Shown: positions 28,673-38,840, numbered from the stretch's first letter. The stretch: DNA of 64,000 nt from Proteus mirabilis ATCC 29906 (GCF_000160755.1 NZ_GG668576.1:809777-873776), one strand, 5' to 3'. Translations and numbers: made by a program. Notes: generated by a model not told the origin, from the sequence alone.

Positions 28673-30256
28673 TTACCAACCATAAGAGATCCCTCCACCA
28701 ACTACAGCTCTATCTTCCGTATTCCATGATGCTGATACACGAATAACGGCATTGTCGATAATTTGATATTGTGCTCCCGTTGCCAGTGCATTGGCGTTAC
28801 GATAATTCCCAACACCAACACCTAAACTAAAGGTGCGATCAGTGACATAAGGAATATTTGCCATCGCTGCAACAGAAGCAACACCCGCACTTGCTCTTTT
28901 GTCAGCTTTATCTATCTTATTATCCATATTTTTAAGCGCGGCTTTGTTATCAATAAAAATATTCTTAATCTTCTCATTGGTATACTGATTTGCAACTAAA
29001 ATTGAATCTTTTCTTGATTGTTCAATATAATCTCTCAAAGATTCATCTCTTTCATTAATTATTGTATTTGTAGTATTAATATACTCACTTTCTTTCTGAG
29101 TGATATATTTTTCACGCTCTCGTGTGATCTTTTTATTGTTCTGTATGATGATATTATCAATACCTGAAGCAATTTTAGCTATTTCACTATCCGTATAATG
29201 ATTAGCATTTGTTTCTGATTTATTTACTTTATCATCTGTTGAAATTAAAATTTCATTTTTTGTGTTATCAATGTGCGCCACCACTTTATCATTATGTTCA
29301 TTTACTTTAAAGTCCGTATATGATTTCCCCTTATTTTCAATTTCAATTATTTTACTATTTGTATAATCTTTAATATTATTTTCAGATTTAGATAATTGAT
29401 TATCTGTATATTGATTTGCTTTTTTTTCTGCATTATTTGCTAATTCATTGGCTTTTTCTTCACTTTTTTTTAACGTTAAAGAATTTGTATTATCTATATA
29501 GGATTTTATAGTGTTATTATTTTCATTTATTTGATTTTTTGTATCATTAATAATGAATTCTTTTTCCTTTTGTATTTCATTATATATTTTTTCATTATTA
29601 TCACTAATATGATTATCAGCTTCTTTTAGAACACTTTGACTTTCTTTTTTTAATTGAGCAACATTAACCGCATCAGTATTTTCTGTACCTGCGGCAACAT
29701 TAACTATCTGCCGTTGATTATCATTACTCCCTATTGATAATGAATTATTGCGATTATTAGTGCTTTTATCCCCCAATATAATAGCATTACTTGCTGTTCC
29801 GAATGAGTGACTTCCTATAATAACCGAGTGACTTGCATCATCAGTAAGTTGACTATTACCGCCTAAAACAACACTATTTTCTGCATTATTTGTAATATTT
29901 TCACCGATACTAATGGCATTTTTTTTCTGGCTAACTGCTCCTGAACCAATGGAAATCGCCCCGTTACCAATAGACGTTGCACCACTACCTAATGACAATG
30001 TATTATCGCCAATTGCGGTACTTTTATGTCCAATAGCCGTTGCATTTTCACCTTCAGCCCCTGCACTTGCGCCAATCGCTGTTGATTGATCTGAATGCGC
30101 CCAAGTATTATATCCAAGTGCCGTCGATTCATTACCATCAGCTTTACTGCTGTCACCTAAAGATGTCGTCTTATTGGCATAAGTTAAAGGAGATGATGAT
30201 AATAATATAATAACTAATAATTTTATTTTAAAACTTTTGTGTCTAATCATATTCAT
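28673..30256 (-). CDS. Trimeric autotransporter adhesin (YadA-like)
   Basis: A protein of about 527 residues. A signal peptide (FKIKLLVIILLSSSPLTYA) is followed by a YadA-like head of repeated ALGxxxxA / AIGxxA motifs (about 30-170), a neck (NVAAGTENTDAVNVAQL) and a long coiled-coil stalk rich in Lys, Glu, Asn and YTD repeats. A C-terminal membrane anchor ends in GGGISYGW. It forms trimers on the cell surface for adhesion or autoaggregation. The ATG at 30256 or 30250 is preferred to an upstream GTG. Proteus is known to carry such adhesins (AipA, TaaP); which one this is cannot be said. Confidence 0.88.
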   Translation of the reverse strand: MNMIRHKSFKIKLLVIILLSSSPLTYANKTTSLGDSSKADGNESTALGYNTWAHSDQSTAIGASAGAEGENATAIGHKSTAIGDNTLSLGSGATSIGNGAISIGSGAVSQKKNAISIGENITNNAENSVVLGGNSQLTDDASHSVIIGSHSFGTASNAIILGDKSTNNRNNSLSIGSNDNQRQIVNVAAGTENTDAVNVAQLKKESQSVLKEADNHISDNNEKIYNEIQKEKEFIINDTKNQINENNNTIKSYIDNTNSLTLKKSEEKANELANNAEKKANQYTDNQLSKSENNIKDYTNSKIIEIENKGKSYTDFKVNEHNDKVVAHIDNTKNEILISTDDKVNKSETNANHYTDSEIAKIASGIDNIIIQNNKKITREREKYITQKESEYINTTNTIINERDESLRDYIEQSRKDSILVANQYTNEKIKNIFIDNKAALKNMDNKIDKADKRASAGVASVAAMANIPYVTDRTFSLGVGVGNYRNANALATGAQYQIIDNAVIRVSASWNTEDRAVVGGGISYGW

Positions 30257-30629
30257 ATTACCTATAACTAACAAACCTATATATAGAATAATATGTATTT
30301 TATTTTTCACACATTATAAATTTTTAAAAATAAATTAATAACAAATAAAAATAACTTTAATTTAATATAGTCTTATTTTGATACAATTCACTTTGCTATA
30401 TATAACAACGTTTTTTTTATTTATATTTAAAAATAAATCAATAACTAAAGAGAAATAAGAAACAAATTGAAAAAAACAAGAGTTGAACATTTCAAATAAA
30501 AAAACAAATTTAATAAAAATATTATTTTTTATTTTTGAGAACTAGATCAAAAAACAGTCTCGTTATATTTTAAGTTCATATTTTATATAATCGTTAATAT
30601 AAGGTTAATATGTCAAAATAATAACATAC
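30257..30629. other. AT-rich region upstream of the adhesin gene
   Basis: No gene is visible. The sequence is mostly A/T tracts and should contain the adhesin promoter. Confidence 0.4.
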
Positions 30630-30688
30630 AAAAAACCACAGAATTGATTTGCCTTTAAAATATGTCATTGGCTATTCTGTGGTTTTTT
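30630..30688 (-). terminator. Terminator of the OYE-family gene
   Basis: A long stem (AAAAAACCACAGAAT / ATTCTGTGGTTTTTT) with A/T runs on both sides lies 20 bases past the gene's stop. It is usable in both directions. Confidence 0.75.
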
Positions 30689-30707
30689 ACTATTACCTTT
30701 TCATACA

Positions 30708-31799
30708 CTATTTAAAAAATTCTTTACTACCATGTGGCGCACAACGCAAATATTGCGGAGCGACTTTAATGGTCTGCTTTAACTTTTCAGCCGCATGCCA
30801 AGGCCAACGAGGATCATAAAGTATTCCTCTGCCTAATGCGATAAAATCAGCTTGTTCAGTCAGTAAAATAGCTTCTGCTTGCTCTGGCTCTGTAATTAAC
30901 CCAACCGCAATCACGGGTAATTGTGTTTCATTATAGATGGCTTGAGCAAAGGGAACCTGATAATTAGGTCCTAGCTTGATGGCTTGTTTGTCTGATAAGC
31001 CACCGGAAGAAACATGAATATAGTGGCAACCGAGATCTTCAAGATGTTGAGTTAATGCGATAGAACTTTCCAGATCCCATCCTCCTTCAACCCAATCAGT
31101 CGCTGATATTCTTACTCCCACACACATTTTGTCAGAGACTGCTTTTTTGACTGCAGTAAAAACATCAATTAACAAGCGGCTACGATTATTAAAATCACCG
31201 CCATACTGATCGGTGCGATGGTTTGATAATGGTGATAAGAATTCATGCAGTAAATAACCATGAGCACCATGTATCTCAATAACATCAATGCCTGCTGACT
31301 CAGCTCTTTTAGCTGCTTCAACAAATGCGTTTTTTATCTTTTCAATCTCATCAATTGTTAATGCTTGAGGCTGATGATATTGACCAAAAGCAATACTAGA
31401 AGGTGCTACTTTTTGCCAGCCATTCTCATCATCAGGAGCCAATGATTTTCCACCTTCCCATGGCAACGATGTTGATGCTTTTCGCCCCGCATGAGCCAAC
31501 TGTATACCTATTTTAGCATTAGTATGCTGTTTTATATCGCTAATAAGCTGTTTTAATGCGCGACCATGTTCCTCAGACCATAATCCGAGATCTTTATAGC
31601 TAATTCTACCTCGAGGCTCTACCGCCGTCGCTTCTATAATCACTAAAGCGGCACCTGATAATGCTAATTGCCCATAGTGCATTGTATGCCAAGATGTGGG
31701 TATTCCATCTTGCGCAGAATATTGGCACATTGGTGCAACAATAATACGGTTGTCTAATTGATGAGGTCCTAATTTATTAGGCGTAAATAACAAACTCAT
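30708..31799 (-). CDS. Old Yellow Enzyme family NADPH:flavin oxidoreductase (YqjM-like)
   Basis: A 363-residue FMN enzyme with a TIM-barrel layout. Features include NRIIVAPMCQYSA near the N-terminus (Cys of the thermophilic-like OYE class), the His pair in EIHGAHGYLLHEFLSPLSN, and RTDQYGGDFNNRSRL. It reduces activated alkenes and other electrophiles; the physiological substrate is unknown. The ATG at 31799 has AGGAGG about 8 bases upstream. It stands alone, with a terminator after it. Confidence 0.9.
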   Translation of the reverse strand: MSLLFTPNKLGPHQLDNRIIVAPMCQYSAQDGIPTSWHTMHYGQLALSGAALVIIEATAVEPRGRISYKDLGLWSEEHGRALKQLISDIKQHTNAKIGIQLAHAGRKASTSLPWEGGKSLAPDDENGWQKVAPSSIAFGQYHQPQALTIDEIEKIKNAFVEAAKRAESAGIDVIEIHGAHGYLLHEFLSPLSNHRTDQYGGDFNNRSRLLIDVFTAVKKAVSDKMCVGVRISATDWVEGGWDLESSIALTQHLEDLGCHYIHVSSGGLSDKQAIKLGPNYQVPFAQAIYNETQLPVIAVGLITEPEQAEAILLTEQADFIALGRGILYDPRWPWHAAEKLKQTIKVAPQYLRCAPHGSKEFFK

Positions 31800-32067
31800 G
31801 CAAAGCCTCCTGCTATATAAGCAATGAGACAAAAATCATTTTTATCTTATGGTTACGATTAAAAATAATTATTTGCCCTCTATCTGGTTTTAAATGAACC
31901 ATCACTATAACTTAATAAGGCTAACGCATTAAATGACATAACGCGATAACCTATCTCACAGAGTGCTAAGAAAAACAGACTTCAATGGCTGATCCTAATA
32001 CAACATCTAATAAAATAGCGGTATTACATGCCATATTAGGTTATAACGCATTATAGGATATGAAATA

Positions 32068-32334
32068 TTAATGTGGTTTTACTAATAAGAGTGATAGCTT
32101 TCTTGCAAAGGGTAAAACGAATAAAACGGTTGGAAACGCAATCATCCAAGATACCCCCCATGAAGAGAACCAAGGTGCAAACATAAGGCTATTTAAGCCC
32201 ATTGTTTTTGCTGTACTAATAAAAGAAACAATGCCACACATCACAAAAGATAGGAAAAACGGAACCAGGAAAATCATGGCTCTTGGTGGCAATTTAGGTA
32301 TACCCAAAATATTATTTTTATCTTGAAAAAACAT
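32068..32334 (-). CDS. DUF2798-type small membrane protein
   Basis: An 88-residue protein with two membrane helices (about 18-45 and 58-82). It carries the family pattern of SFVMCGIVSFISTAKT in helix 1 and WFSSWGVSWMIAFPTVLFVLPFARKL in helix 2. Function is unknown. The start at 32334 (GGGG 8-9 bases upstream) is preferred to an ATG 22 codons earlier. Confidence 0.7.
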   Translation of the reverse strand: MFFQDKNNILGIPKLPPRAMIFLVPFFLSFVMCGIVSFISTAKTMGLNSLMFAPWFSSWGVSWMIAFPTVLFVLPFARKLSLLLVKPH

Positions 32335-33316
32335 AGAAAAGACCCCAATAAAAACGTGTACTACGGCATATAACCGCCAATACAACAGGCGAATACCCAT
32401 AAAGGTAAAAAAATTAAGTTATATGCGTTGATTAACGTAAACGCTTACGAGTCTTGTAGACTAGACCGATGCTAGTATATAAATGAAAGTATTTTTGTCA
32501 AGTAAACTATTATCATTATCATTTAATAAAAACAATAGAATTCATGAATAACTTAAGTGGATCTTTATCTTTCAACAGAACTACACCAAGGGTATAACAT
32601 TATTACTCATATTTTGAGTTAATTTTTACCCAATACATTTTATCGGTGAAATGCTCCCTGAGGAGGGGAGCATTTCTGACACAGAACGATTTAATTAATA
32701 TTAAAAGTGATCATCTAATTGCATATTAATTCCTTTTAATAACAGTGTTTATTCCAATTAAATTGCATAATTTTATTTAGAATATTGAAATGTATAGGGT
32801 AAATAAATTAATTAACTCTGATACAACATGCTTATCTTACTATATTGTTTTTTATCTAATAGTAAGAAAAGATCGCCTCTTATCTCATATTCAATATGAT
32901 AAAATTATATTTTAGATATTATCCATTTTCATACAACATATTTATTATCTGCTCATTTATAATTAATGCCTTTATTTTCTATTATTAATAGAATTAATAT
33001 TATCAATTTACGTTAATGCATTACTTTCTATGAGTTAACTCTTTGGTTATATTGAAATTTAAAACAATACAGTTCAGCAATAAATGTCATCATCATCATA
33101 AAAGCAAGTATTTATTTATCACCTCTATAAAAGATTTATGTAGAAAGTGATTATTTTATTACTTAAACACCTTACTTTCAGTAAAAATACATATTTAATA
33201 ACATATTATCTAATATTAAGAGTTGATTAATCACACTTAGCTTTATCTTTTATTATATTGCTCAAACTTTATTTGCCTTTTATACTTTCTTAAAGCATAT
33301 TTTTATAGGTGTTATT
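32335..33316. other. Nearly 1-kb AT-rich region upstream of rppA
   Basis: No convincing gene. It contains one striking hairpin (32648-32676). The rppA promoter must lie near the right end, but no clear hexamers or operators were assigned. Confidence 0.5.
32648..32676. other. Perfect 11-bp hairpin in an otherwise AT-rich gap
   Basis: GAAATGCTCCC / GGGAGCATTTC with loop TGAGGAG. It is much more GC-rich than the surrounding DNA and has no U-run on either strand. It could belong to a small RNA, an RNA processing site or a protein-binding palindrome. Confidence 0.45.
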
Positions 33317-33982
33317 ATGAATATTTTATTAGTTGAAGACGATCTGCAATTAGGAAAGGCGCTCTGTCGTGGTCTAGAAATTGCCGGTTTTCAGCCCTGC
33401 TGGGTAAGATTGCTTGCGGATGCACGTGTTCAATTAAACCAAAAAGCCTTTGATTTAATGTTGCTTGATCTAGGTCTTCCTGATGGTGATGGTCAAGATG
33501 AACTTATCGCACTAAGAAAAAGTGGTGAAAAAATACCCATTATTATTTTGACGGCTCGTACTCAAATAGATAACCTAGTACAAACATTAGATTCAGGTGC
33601 TGACGATTTCTTACCAAAACCTTTTGCTATGCCTGAATTAATTTCTCGTGTAAAAGCCGTAAGTCGCCGTATGGCCGGTTTCTCTTCACAGATTTGGTCT
33701 ATTGGTGATTTACAGCTTAATCCCTCGAATCATCAAGTCACTTTAAATGGTGAACTATTGTTATTATCAGGTAAAGAGTACCAGCTATTATATGAGCTGA
33801 TGCGCAATACAGATAATGTAGTACGTAAATCTGATTTAGAACAACGCTTATTTGGCTTAGATGACAAAATTGAAAGTAACTCACTTGAAGTTCATATGCA
33901 CAACTTACGCCGTAAAATAGGCAAAGAGCGTATTATTACGGTTCGCGGTATCGGTTATCTCTTAAAAAAAGAAGTGAACTAA
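33317..33982 (+). CDS. rppA: RppA-type OmpR-family response regulator
   Basis: A 221-residue protein with a receiver domain (acidic EDD near residues 7-9, phospho-Asp in LMLLDLGLPDGDG, Lys in FLPKPF) and a C-terminal winged helix (LEVHMHNLRRKIG ... TVRGIGYLLKK). In P. mirabilis the RppA/RppB pair responds to polymyxin B/Mg2+ signals and represses swarming. The assignment rests on resemblance and on this genomic neighbourhood. The rppB start follows immediately after its stop codon. Confidence 0.75.
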   Translation: MNILLVEDDLQLGKALCRGLEIAGFQPCWVRLLADARVQLNQKAFDLMLLDLGLPDGDGQDELIALRKSGEKIPIIILTARTQIDNLVQTLDSGADDFLPKPFAMPELISRVKAVSRRMAGFSSQIWSIGDLQLNPSNHQVTLNGELLLLSGKEYQLLYELMRNTDNVVRKSDLEQRLFGLDDKIESNSLEVHMHNLRRKIGKERIITVRGIGYLLKKEVN

Positions 33983-35386
33983 ATGAAGATCCGCTCTTTC
34001 TTTATTTATACTATCTTTCTACAAACGATATCTATCGTGATGTTATGGGGCGTTTGGTTAGCTTGGATAGAATTTGATTATCTTGCTGACTTTGAAACTA
34101 TCTACAATAAGCAACAAGAAATTATTGCTGAAGGATTTGCCAATACACTCGAAACGGTTTCTTCTCAACCCGAGACAGTAAAACAGATAGCTCACCATTT
34201 ACAAAACATGTATATCGATACCATGCTTAATGGTGAAGATGATGATTTACACTATTTACCTTGGTTTATTGTCTTAAATAAAGATAATGATCTGATTTAT
34301 ACCAATAGACCGGAACTTTCTCTGCCTAAACGGGTACTGTCGCTTGCCTCTGAAAAAATCTCTGTGGCTGGGGAGAAATGGTATTTATCTTATAGTTGGG
34401 GAAAACAACATAAAATTAAAGTTTTTATTGGTGAATCCGTCGAAGATAGAGGACATGTCATTGGTAACCCTATTTCCGGTACTTTTGTGCCCTTCCTATT
34501 TATTTTAGCGACGGTGATCTTGGCTATCTTAATTACTGCTTATTTTAGTTTGCGCCCTTTAAGACAAGCCGCAGAGCTGATTTCTAACCGAAAACCTCGT
34601 AATTTAACGCCAATTAATGTCGGACAACAATTTAAAGAGATCCGCCCTATCTTTAAAGAGCTTAACCAATTAATGGCAAGAATAGATGCGGCTAATATTA
34701 GAGAAAAACAATTTATGGCTGATGCGGCTCATGAGCTAAGAACCCCGATTGCAGCAGTGATTGCCCAATTGCACATTCTCTCTTTAGTCGATGAAAAGCA
34801 GGAGCGAGAAGAAATTATTGAAGATATGAAACAATCTCTGGATAGAGCCGCCGCACTTTCCCACCAGCTTATTGATTTAGCAAGATTAGAGTGTGACGAT
34901 TTCCCTATAAAAATAGAATCCTTTGATGTTTATAATATTATTGGTAATGCTATTGCTCAGCGCGTGCCTTATGCCTTAACAAAAAATATTGAGCTATCTT
35001 TAAATGAAGGTATGTCACTTAAAATAGAAACAGATAAACAAGCACTACTGTCTATTTTTAATAACTTATTGGATAATGCAATCAAATATTGCCCCAATAA
35101 TAGTCAAGTCGAAGTGACTATTGAACATAAAGATACCCATCATCTCAATATTATTCTGCGTGATAATGGACCAGGAATTGCACCTGAGTATATTAGCTCA
35201 CTATTTTCCCGTTTTTATCGTGTTCCGGGATCACAAGGGACGGGCAGTGGTTTAGGCTTATCTATTGCACAAAATCTCGCTGAAAAAATTCAAGCAACCA
35301 TTTCCATTACTGAAGGGCTACACAATAAAGGTATTGGTTTTATTATTACCTTACCGTTAAAAATTAAACCACTAGATAATGAGTAA
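33983..35386 (+). CDS. rppB: RppB-type sensor histidine kinase
   Basis: A 467-residue membrane kinase with an N-terminal helix (about 5-27), a periplasmic sensor region, a second helix (about 170-190), HAMP-like linker, HisKA box DAAHELRTPIAAV, and ATPase motifs NNLLDNAIKY, DNGPGI and GTGSGLGLSI. It is the cognate kinase of the preceding regulator and is co-transcribed with it. All expected catalytic motifs are intact. Confidence 0.78.
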   Translation: MKIRSFFIYTIFLQTISIVMLWGVWLAWIEFDYLADFETIYNKQQEIIAEGFANTLETVSSQPETVKQIAHHLQNMYIDTMLNGEDDDLHYLPWFIVLNKDNDLIYTNRPELSLPKRVLSLASEKISVAGEKWYLSYSWGKQHKIKVFIGESVEDRGHVIGNPISGTFVPFLFILATVILAILITAYFSLRPLRQAAELISNRKPRNLTPINVGQQFKEIRPIFKELNQLMARIDAANIREKQFMADAAHELRTPIAAVIAQLHILSLVDEKQEREEIIEDMKQSLDRAAALSHQLIDLARLECDDFPIKIESFDVYNIIGNAIAQRVPYALTKNIELSLNEGMSLKIETDKQALLSIFNNLLDNAIKYCPNNSQVEVTIEHKDTHHLNIILRDNGPGIAPEYISSLFSRFYRVPGSQGTGSGLGLSIAQNLAEKIQATISITEGLHNKGIGFIITLPLKIKPLDNE

Positions 35387-35391
35387 ATATA

Positions 35392-35420
35392 TTATAGGAG
35401 GCCTTTGCCTCCTATAATTT
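35392..35420. terminator. Bidirectional terminator between rppB and azlD
   Basis: TTATAGGAGGC / GCCTCCTATAA with a 4-base loop, followed by TTTTAG. It separates convergent genes. Confidence 0.75.
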
Positions 35421-35442
35421 TAGTTAAAACTATTAGTTATGC

Positions 35443-35772
35443 TTATCCCCACAAAGTGGCTATCCAACGTAGCATCGCGGTAATAATAGCAGCACTTAAT
35501 ACCACCAAAATAAAAGGTTTCTTTTTCCAAGTTAAAACGCCCGCAACACCCACACCAATAATCTTGGCAATATCAGCGAGTTGGTCACTATCAAAAAAAG
35601 TAGATGTCATTGCAACCGAAAATAAGATCACGATTGCTGAAAGTGAAAACATTTCTTTGACCCGCTCAGACATCCCCGTTTTATTATTTAATAAGATACC
35701 GGAGATGCGCATGGCATAAGTTCCTACGGCTAAAATAGCGATACCTGCGATAAGTGAAGTTGTTGAGATCAT
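35443..35772 (-). CDS. azlD: AzlD/YgaH-family branched-chain amino acid exporter subunit
   Basis: A 109-residue protein with about four membrane helices and the AzlD pattern (TYAMRISGILL near the N-terminus). It is the small subunit paired with AzlC (YgaZH in E. coli exports L-valine). Its start overlaps the azlC stop by 4 bases. The substrate here is inferred from the family only. Confidence 0.85.
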   Translation of the reverse strand: MISTTSLIAGIAILAVGTYAMRISGILLNNKTGMSERVKEMFSLSAIVILFSVAMTSTFFDSDQLADIAKIIGVGVAGVLTWKKKPFILVVLSAAIITAMLRWIATLWG

Positions 35773-36431
35773 ATTTTTCTCACCACAAATAAAACGCCTA
35801 ACAAGGATAATAAAACCGGTATTCCCGCAGGGAGAAACAGTGTCGTTGCTAAGGCAATCACACTACCAATAATAGCGGCTTTTCGTGTTAATTTATTTTT
35901 CAATGCCGGTAAACTTAGTGCCAAAATAATCGCTGGGAACATCGCATCTAAACCAAGCATTTTTATATCAACAATAAAAGAGCCTAAATAAACACCTAGC
36001 ATAGTACCTAACGGCCACATCAGTAAAATGCCTAATCCACAAGCCCAAAATGCTAATCTATTTTGCTCAGCAGTCGATTGAGATAACCCAAAAACCACAC
36101 TTTCATCATTTAATATATGAAAGCCTAATAGTGATTTAATCCCTTTTCCGGGTAACTCTTTCACCGCCATACTAAAAGGGATGTGCCTTGCATTGACCAT
36201 TAAACCAGCGAGTGCCGCATAGATGGCGCTTCCCCCCATCGCAACCACTCCGATAAATAGAAATTCAGAAGCCCCTGCTAAAACAAAAATCGATAACGAA
36301 AGAGGTACCCAAAAATCGAAACCTTGAGTATGTGCTAAAGCACCATAAGATATTCCAACGATCCCATCCGCTAATGAAACAAGCAGAATATCTCTAAGTA
36401 CGTTATTATCTAGACGACTGTTAATATGCAT
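35769..36431 (-). CDS. azlC: AzlC/YgaZ-family amino acid exporter subunit
   Basis: A 220-residue membrane protein with AzlC features: ISYGALAHTQGFDFW, LAGASEFLFIGVVAMGG and NARHIPFSMAV. It forms the large subunit of a branched-chain amino acid efflux pair. The XRE-cupin gene is divergent across a roughly 80-base gap and is a likely regulator. No strong ribosome site was seen before the ATG. Confidence 0.85.
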   Translation of the reverse strand: MHINSRLDNNVLRDILLVSLADGIVGISYGALAHTQGFDFWVPLSLSIFVLAGASEFLFIGVVAMGGSAIYAALAGLMVNARHIPFSMAVKELPGKGIKSLLGFHILNDESVVFGLSQSTAEQNRLAFWACGLGILLMWPLGTMLGVYLGSFIVDIKMLGLDAMFPAIILALSLPALKNKLTRKAAIIGSVIALATTLFLPAGIPVLLSLLGVLFVVRKI

Positions 36432-36512
36432 AAAAAACGTATTATTTATTGAACGATTTGTTCATTATGTTGAACGATGTATTTTTTTGCAAGCTGATTT
36501 TTGAAGGAAACT

Positions 36513-37076
36513 ATGATGTCATCACCTTCGGCACCCATTGAAATTATTTCTCAATCTATTGCTAGAGAAAGAAAAAAAGCAGGTCTTTCACTTGCAGAAA
36601 TCGCAAGGCGAGCGGGGATCGCAAAGTCAACGTTATCCCAATTAGAAGCGGGACAAGGTAATCCAAGTATCGAAACTTTATGGGCTATTTGCGTCGCACT
36701 CAATATTCCGTTTTCACAACTGATTTCCTCACCTAAACCAGAAGTTAAAGTGATCCGCAAAGGTGATGGATTTAAAATTAGTGCAGAAAAGGCCTATTAC
36801 CATGCCTTTTTATTGTCATCTTGCCCCAATGGCGCGAAGCGCGATATTTATACGGTTATTGCTCAACCGGGTAAAGATAGAGTATCAGATCCTCATAGTA
36901 AAAATGTCACAGAACATATTCTTATAATTAGCGGTCGTGCCATTGTCGGTACTTTAGATAATCAACAAGAGTTATCTCCCGGTGACTATATTTGTTACCC
37001 TGGTGACGTTACTCATGTGCTACGTGCATTAGAGCCAGATACTACCGCTGTCATGATCATTGAACATCACAATTAG
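36513..37076 (+). CDS. XRE-family regulator with cupin domain
   Basis: A 187-residue regulator with an N-terminal helix-turn-helix (about 15-68: ERKKAGLSLAEIARRAGIAK then STLSQLEAGQGNPS) and a C-terminal cupin (about 105-185: EHILIISGRAIVG ... GDYICYPGDVTHV). Such proteins usually sense a small molecule through the cupin. The divergent position relative to azlCD suggests it controls that exporter. The ATG at 36513 or 36516 is possible (AAGGA upstream). Confidence 0.85.
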   Translation: MMSSPSAPIEIISQSIARERKKAGLSLAEIARRAGIAKSTLSQLEAGQGNPSIETLWAICVALNIPFSQLISSPKPEVKVIRKGDGFKISAEKAYYHAFLLSSCPNGAKRDIYTVIAQPGKDRVSDPHSKNVTEHILIISGRAIVGTLDNQQELSPGDYICYPGDVTHVLRALEPDTTAVMIIEHHN

Positions 37077-37087
37077 TGACAATGGTA

Positions 37088-37131
37088 TTATCGCACTGAT
37101 TTTTCTGATAAAGTCAAAATCAGTGCGATAA
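37088..37131. terminator. Bidirectional terminator between XRE gene and dat
   Basis: A 16-bp perfect stem, TTATCGCACTGATTTT / AAAATCAGTGCGATAA, flanked by A/T runs between convergent genes. Confidence 0.75.
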
Positions 37132-37138
37132 AAATTTA

Positions 37139-37996
37139 CTATGGTTTCACACCGGCTTTCTCAAGATAAATCTCTCTTAAGCGTTGTGATAACGCCCCTA
37201 CCTTACCTTGATTTATTTTTTCATTATCAATGGAGATCACCGGCCAAATTAAGGTAGTCGCTGAACTAATAAAAGCCTCTTTGGCTTGTTTCGCTTCTTC
37301 GAGTGTAAATAAACGCTCAATGATGGTGAGTTTTTGCTCTTTGGCTAACTGAATAATCGCTTGTCGCGTGATCCCCGGTAAAATATCTTGGCTTAATGGG
37401 CGAGTGATAATTTCATCTTGCTGATTAACAATAAAGAAATTGCTTGAACTCCCTTCGGTGATATAACTCTCTTTGATAAAAATAGCATCATCAGCACCTT
37501 GCTGATGCGCATGATGTTTAGCTAGACATGCAGCAAGTAATGCCACCGTTTTAATATCACAGCGTTGCCAACGAATATCCTCAACACTTACGACAGAAAT
37601 TCCTTTGCTTGCATTAGGATGATTTACCACCGTTGAGTGTTGAACAAATAGCACCAATGTAGGAGCGACTGATGAAGACGGGAAATCAAAAAAACGTGAT
37701 GAATCGGCGCCACGAGTGACTTGTAAATAGATAAGTCCTTCATGCAGATGGTTCTTATCTATCAATTGCCCGTGGATCTCTTTTAATTGCTCTTTGGTTA
37801 AAGAAAAAGGCATTGATAATGCTTTGCAAGAGCGCTGTAAACGTTGAAAATGCCCTTCAAAATCAATTAATTGTCCGTTAATAACGGCGGTAACTTCATA
37901 AACGGCATCAGCAAATAAGAAACCTCGATCAAAAACAGAGATATTAGCTTGTTCTTTAGGTACAAATTGGTTATTTAAATACACAATCTCAGACAT
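37139..37996 (-). CDS. dat: D-amino-acid transaminase (class IV, PLP)
   Basis: A 285-residue fold-type IV aminotransferase. The N-terminus IVYLNNQFVPKEQANISVFDRGFLFADAVYE, the PLP lysine in DIKTVALLAACLAKHHA (about 146) and ITEGSSSNFFIV (PLP phosphate region) match D-alanine transaminases. It interconverts D-amino acids and 2-oxo acids. The ribosome site GGAGG is 4-5 bases before the ATG. A branched-chain or aminodeoxychorismate lyase activity is less likely. Confidence 0.85.
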   Translation of the reverse strand: MSEIVYLNNQFVPKEQANISVFDRGFLFADAVYEVTAVINGQLIDFEGHFQRLQRSCKALSMPFSLTKEQLKEIHGQLIDKNHLHEGLIYLQVTRGADSSRFFDFPSSSVAPTLVLFVQHSTVVNHPNASKGISVVSVEDIRWQRCDIKTVALLAACLAKHHAHQQGADDAIFIKESYITEGSSSNFFIVNQQDEIITRPLSQDILPGITRQAIIQLAKEQKLTIIERLFTLEEAKQAKEAFISSATTLIWPVISIDNEKINQGKVGALSQRLREIYLEKAGVKP

Positions 37997-38182
37997 TTTA
38001 CCTCCGTGATAAATTGTATTAACCTTGATAACTTTTCACCACACTACTCTTTCACATTACTATTTCAAATGCTACTGACTTTCTAATACAAATCTTTAAT
38101 GGCCTTTTTCTTTAAAGAATTCCTGTTATATAGCTAAAAATTGCTATAATTTGCTATAAGGATTACAAATTAAGAGGTTGTT

Positions 38183-38761
38183 ATGTTAGACATTAATAAA
38201 AATAATTTATCTCAGCTAACAGAGAAACTCGTTAAAAAGCAGTGTACTTTAATGAGTATCATTGCCATGCTGGGATTACTTGCGGGTATTATCTGTATTA
38301 TTAACCCTTTTTCTTCAGGGGTCGTGGTCAGTGTTTTCCTCGGTGTGGTGTTTTTTGCTTGTGCAATAACCAGCATAATGGCGGCCTTTAATAGCCGGAT
38401 CTCTTCTGGTTGGTCGATGTTAATTACTTTACTTGCTGGTTTTATCTATCTATTTTTAGGTTATATTTTTATTACCGATCCTTTAAATGGCATGTTAAGC
38501 CTTGCATTTATTATCGGTTATTTATTTATCTTTGCAGGAATACTCCGCTTAGTACTCGGCTTTAAGCAAATTAAAGATAGCTTTTATGGCTGGTTTAATA
38601 TTTTAGTGGGCTTTTTAGATCTTGTTTTAGCCTATTTCTTACTAGCTTTTGGCCCTGAAACTTCTATAACACTGGTGATGGCATTGATTGGTATACAACT
38701 TATTTTAAGTTCTATAACTATTCTATCAATAGCCAGTGCAATCAAGCGAATGACTCGTTAA
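38183..38761 (+). CDS. HdeD-family inner-membrane protein
   Basis: A 192-residue protein with six membrane helices in three pairs, including INPFSSGVVVSVFLGVVFF and ITDPLNGMLSLAFIIGYLFIFAGILRLVLG, the repeated pattern of the HdeD/DUF308 family. E. coli HdeD contributes to acid resistance at high cell density. The hdeAB partners are not present. The ribosome site is AGAGG, 6-7 bases before the ATG. Confidence 0.85.
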   Translation: MLDINKNNLSQLTEKLVKKQCTLMSIIAMLGLLAGIICIINPFSSGVVVSVFLGVVFFACAITSIMAAFNSRISSGWSMLITLLAGFIYLFLGYIFITDPLNGMLSLAFIIGYLFIFAGILRLVLGFKQIKDSFYGWFNILVGFLDLVLAYFLLAFGPETSITLVMALIGIQLILSSITILSIASAIKRMTR

Positions 38762-38800
38762 TGATGTCTTACGTTTAATTTGTTATTTAAATTTAGAGCC

Positions 38801-38829
38801 ACACAATGTGGCTCTAAATCGTAAGCAAA
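38801..38829. terminator. Hairpin between convergent hdeD-like and Ig-like genes
   Basis: A 13-bp perfect stem (ATTTAGAGCCACA / TGTGGCTCTAAAT) with a 3-base loop and A/T flanks. Confidence 0.65.
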
Positions 38830-38840
38830 AAAGTTGTATA

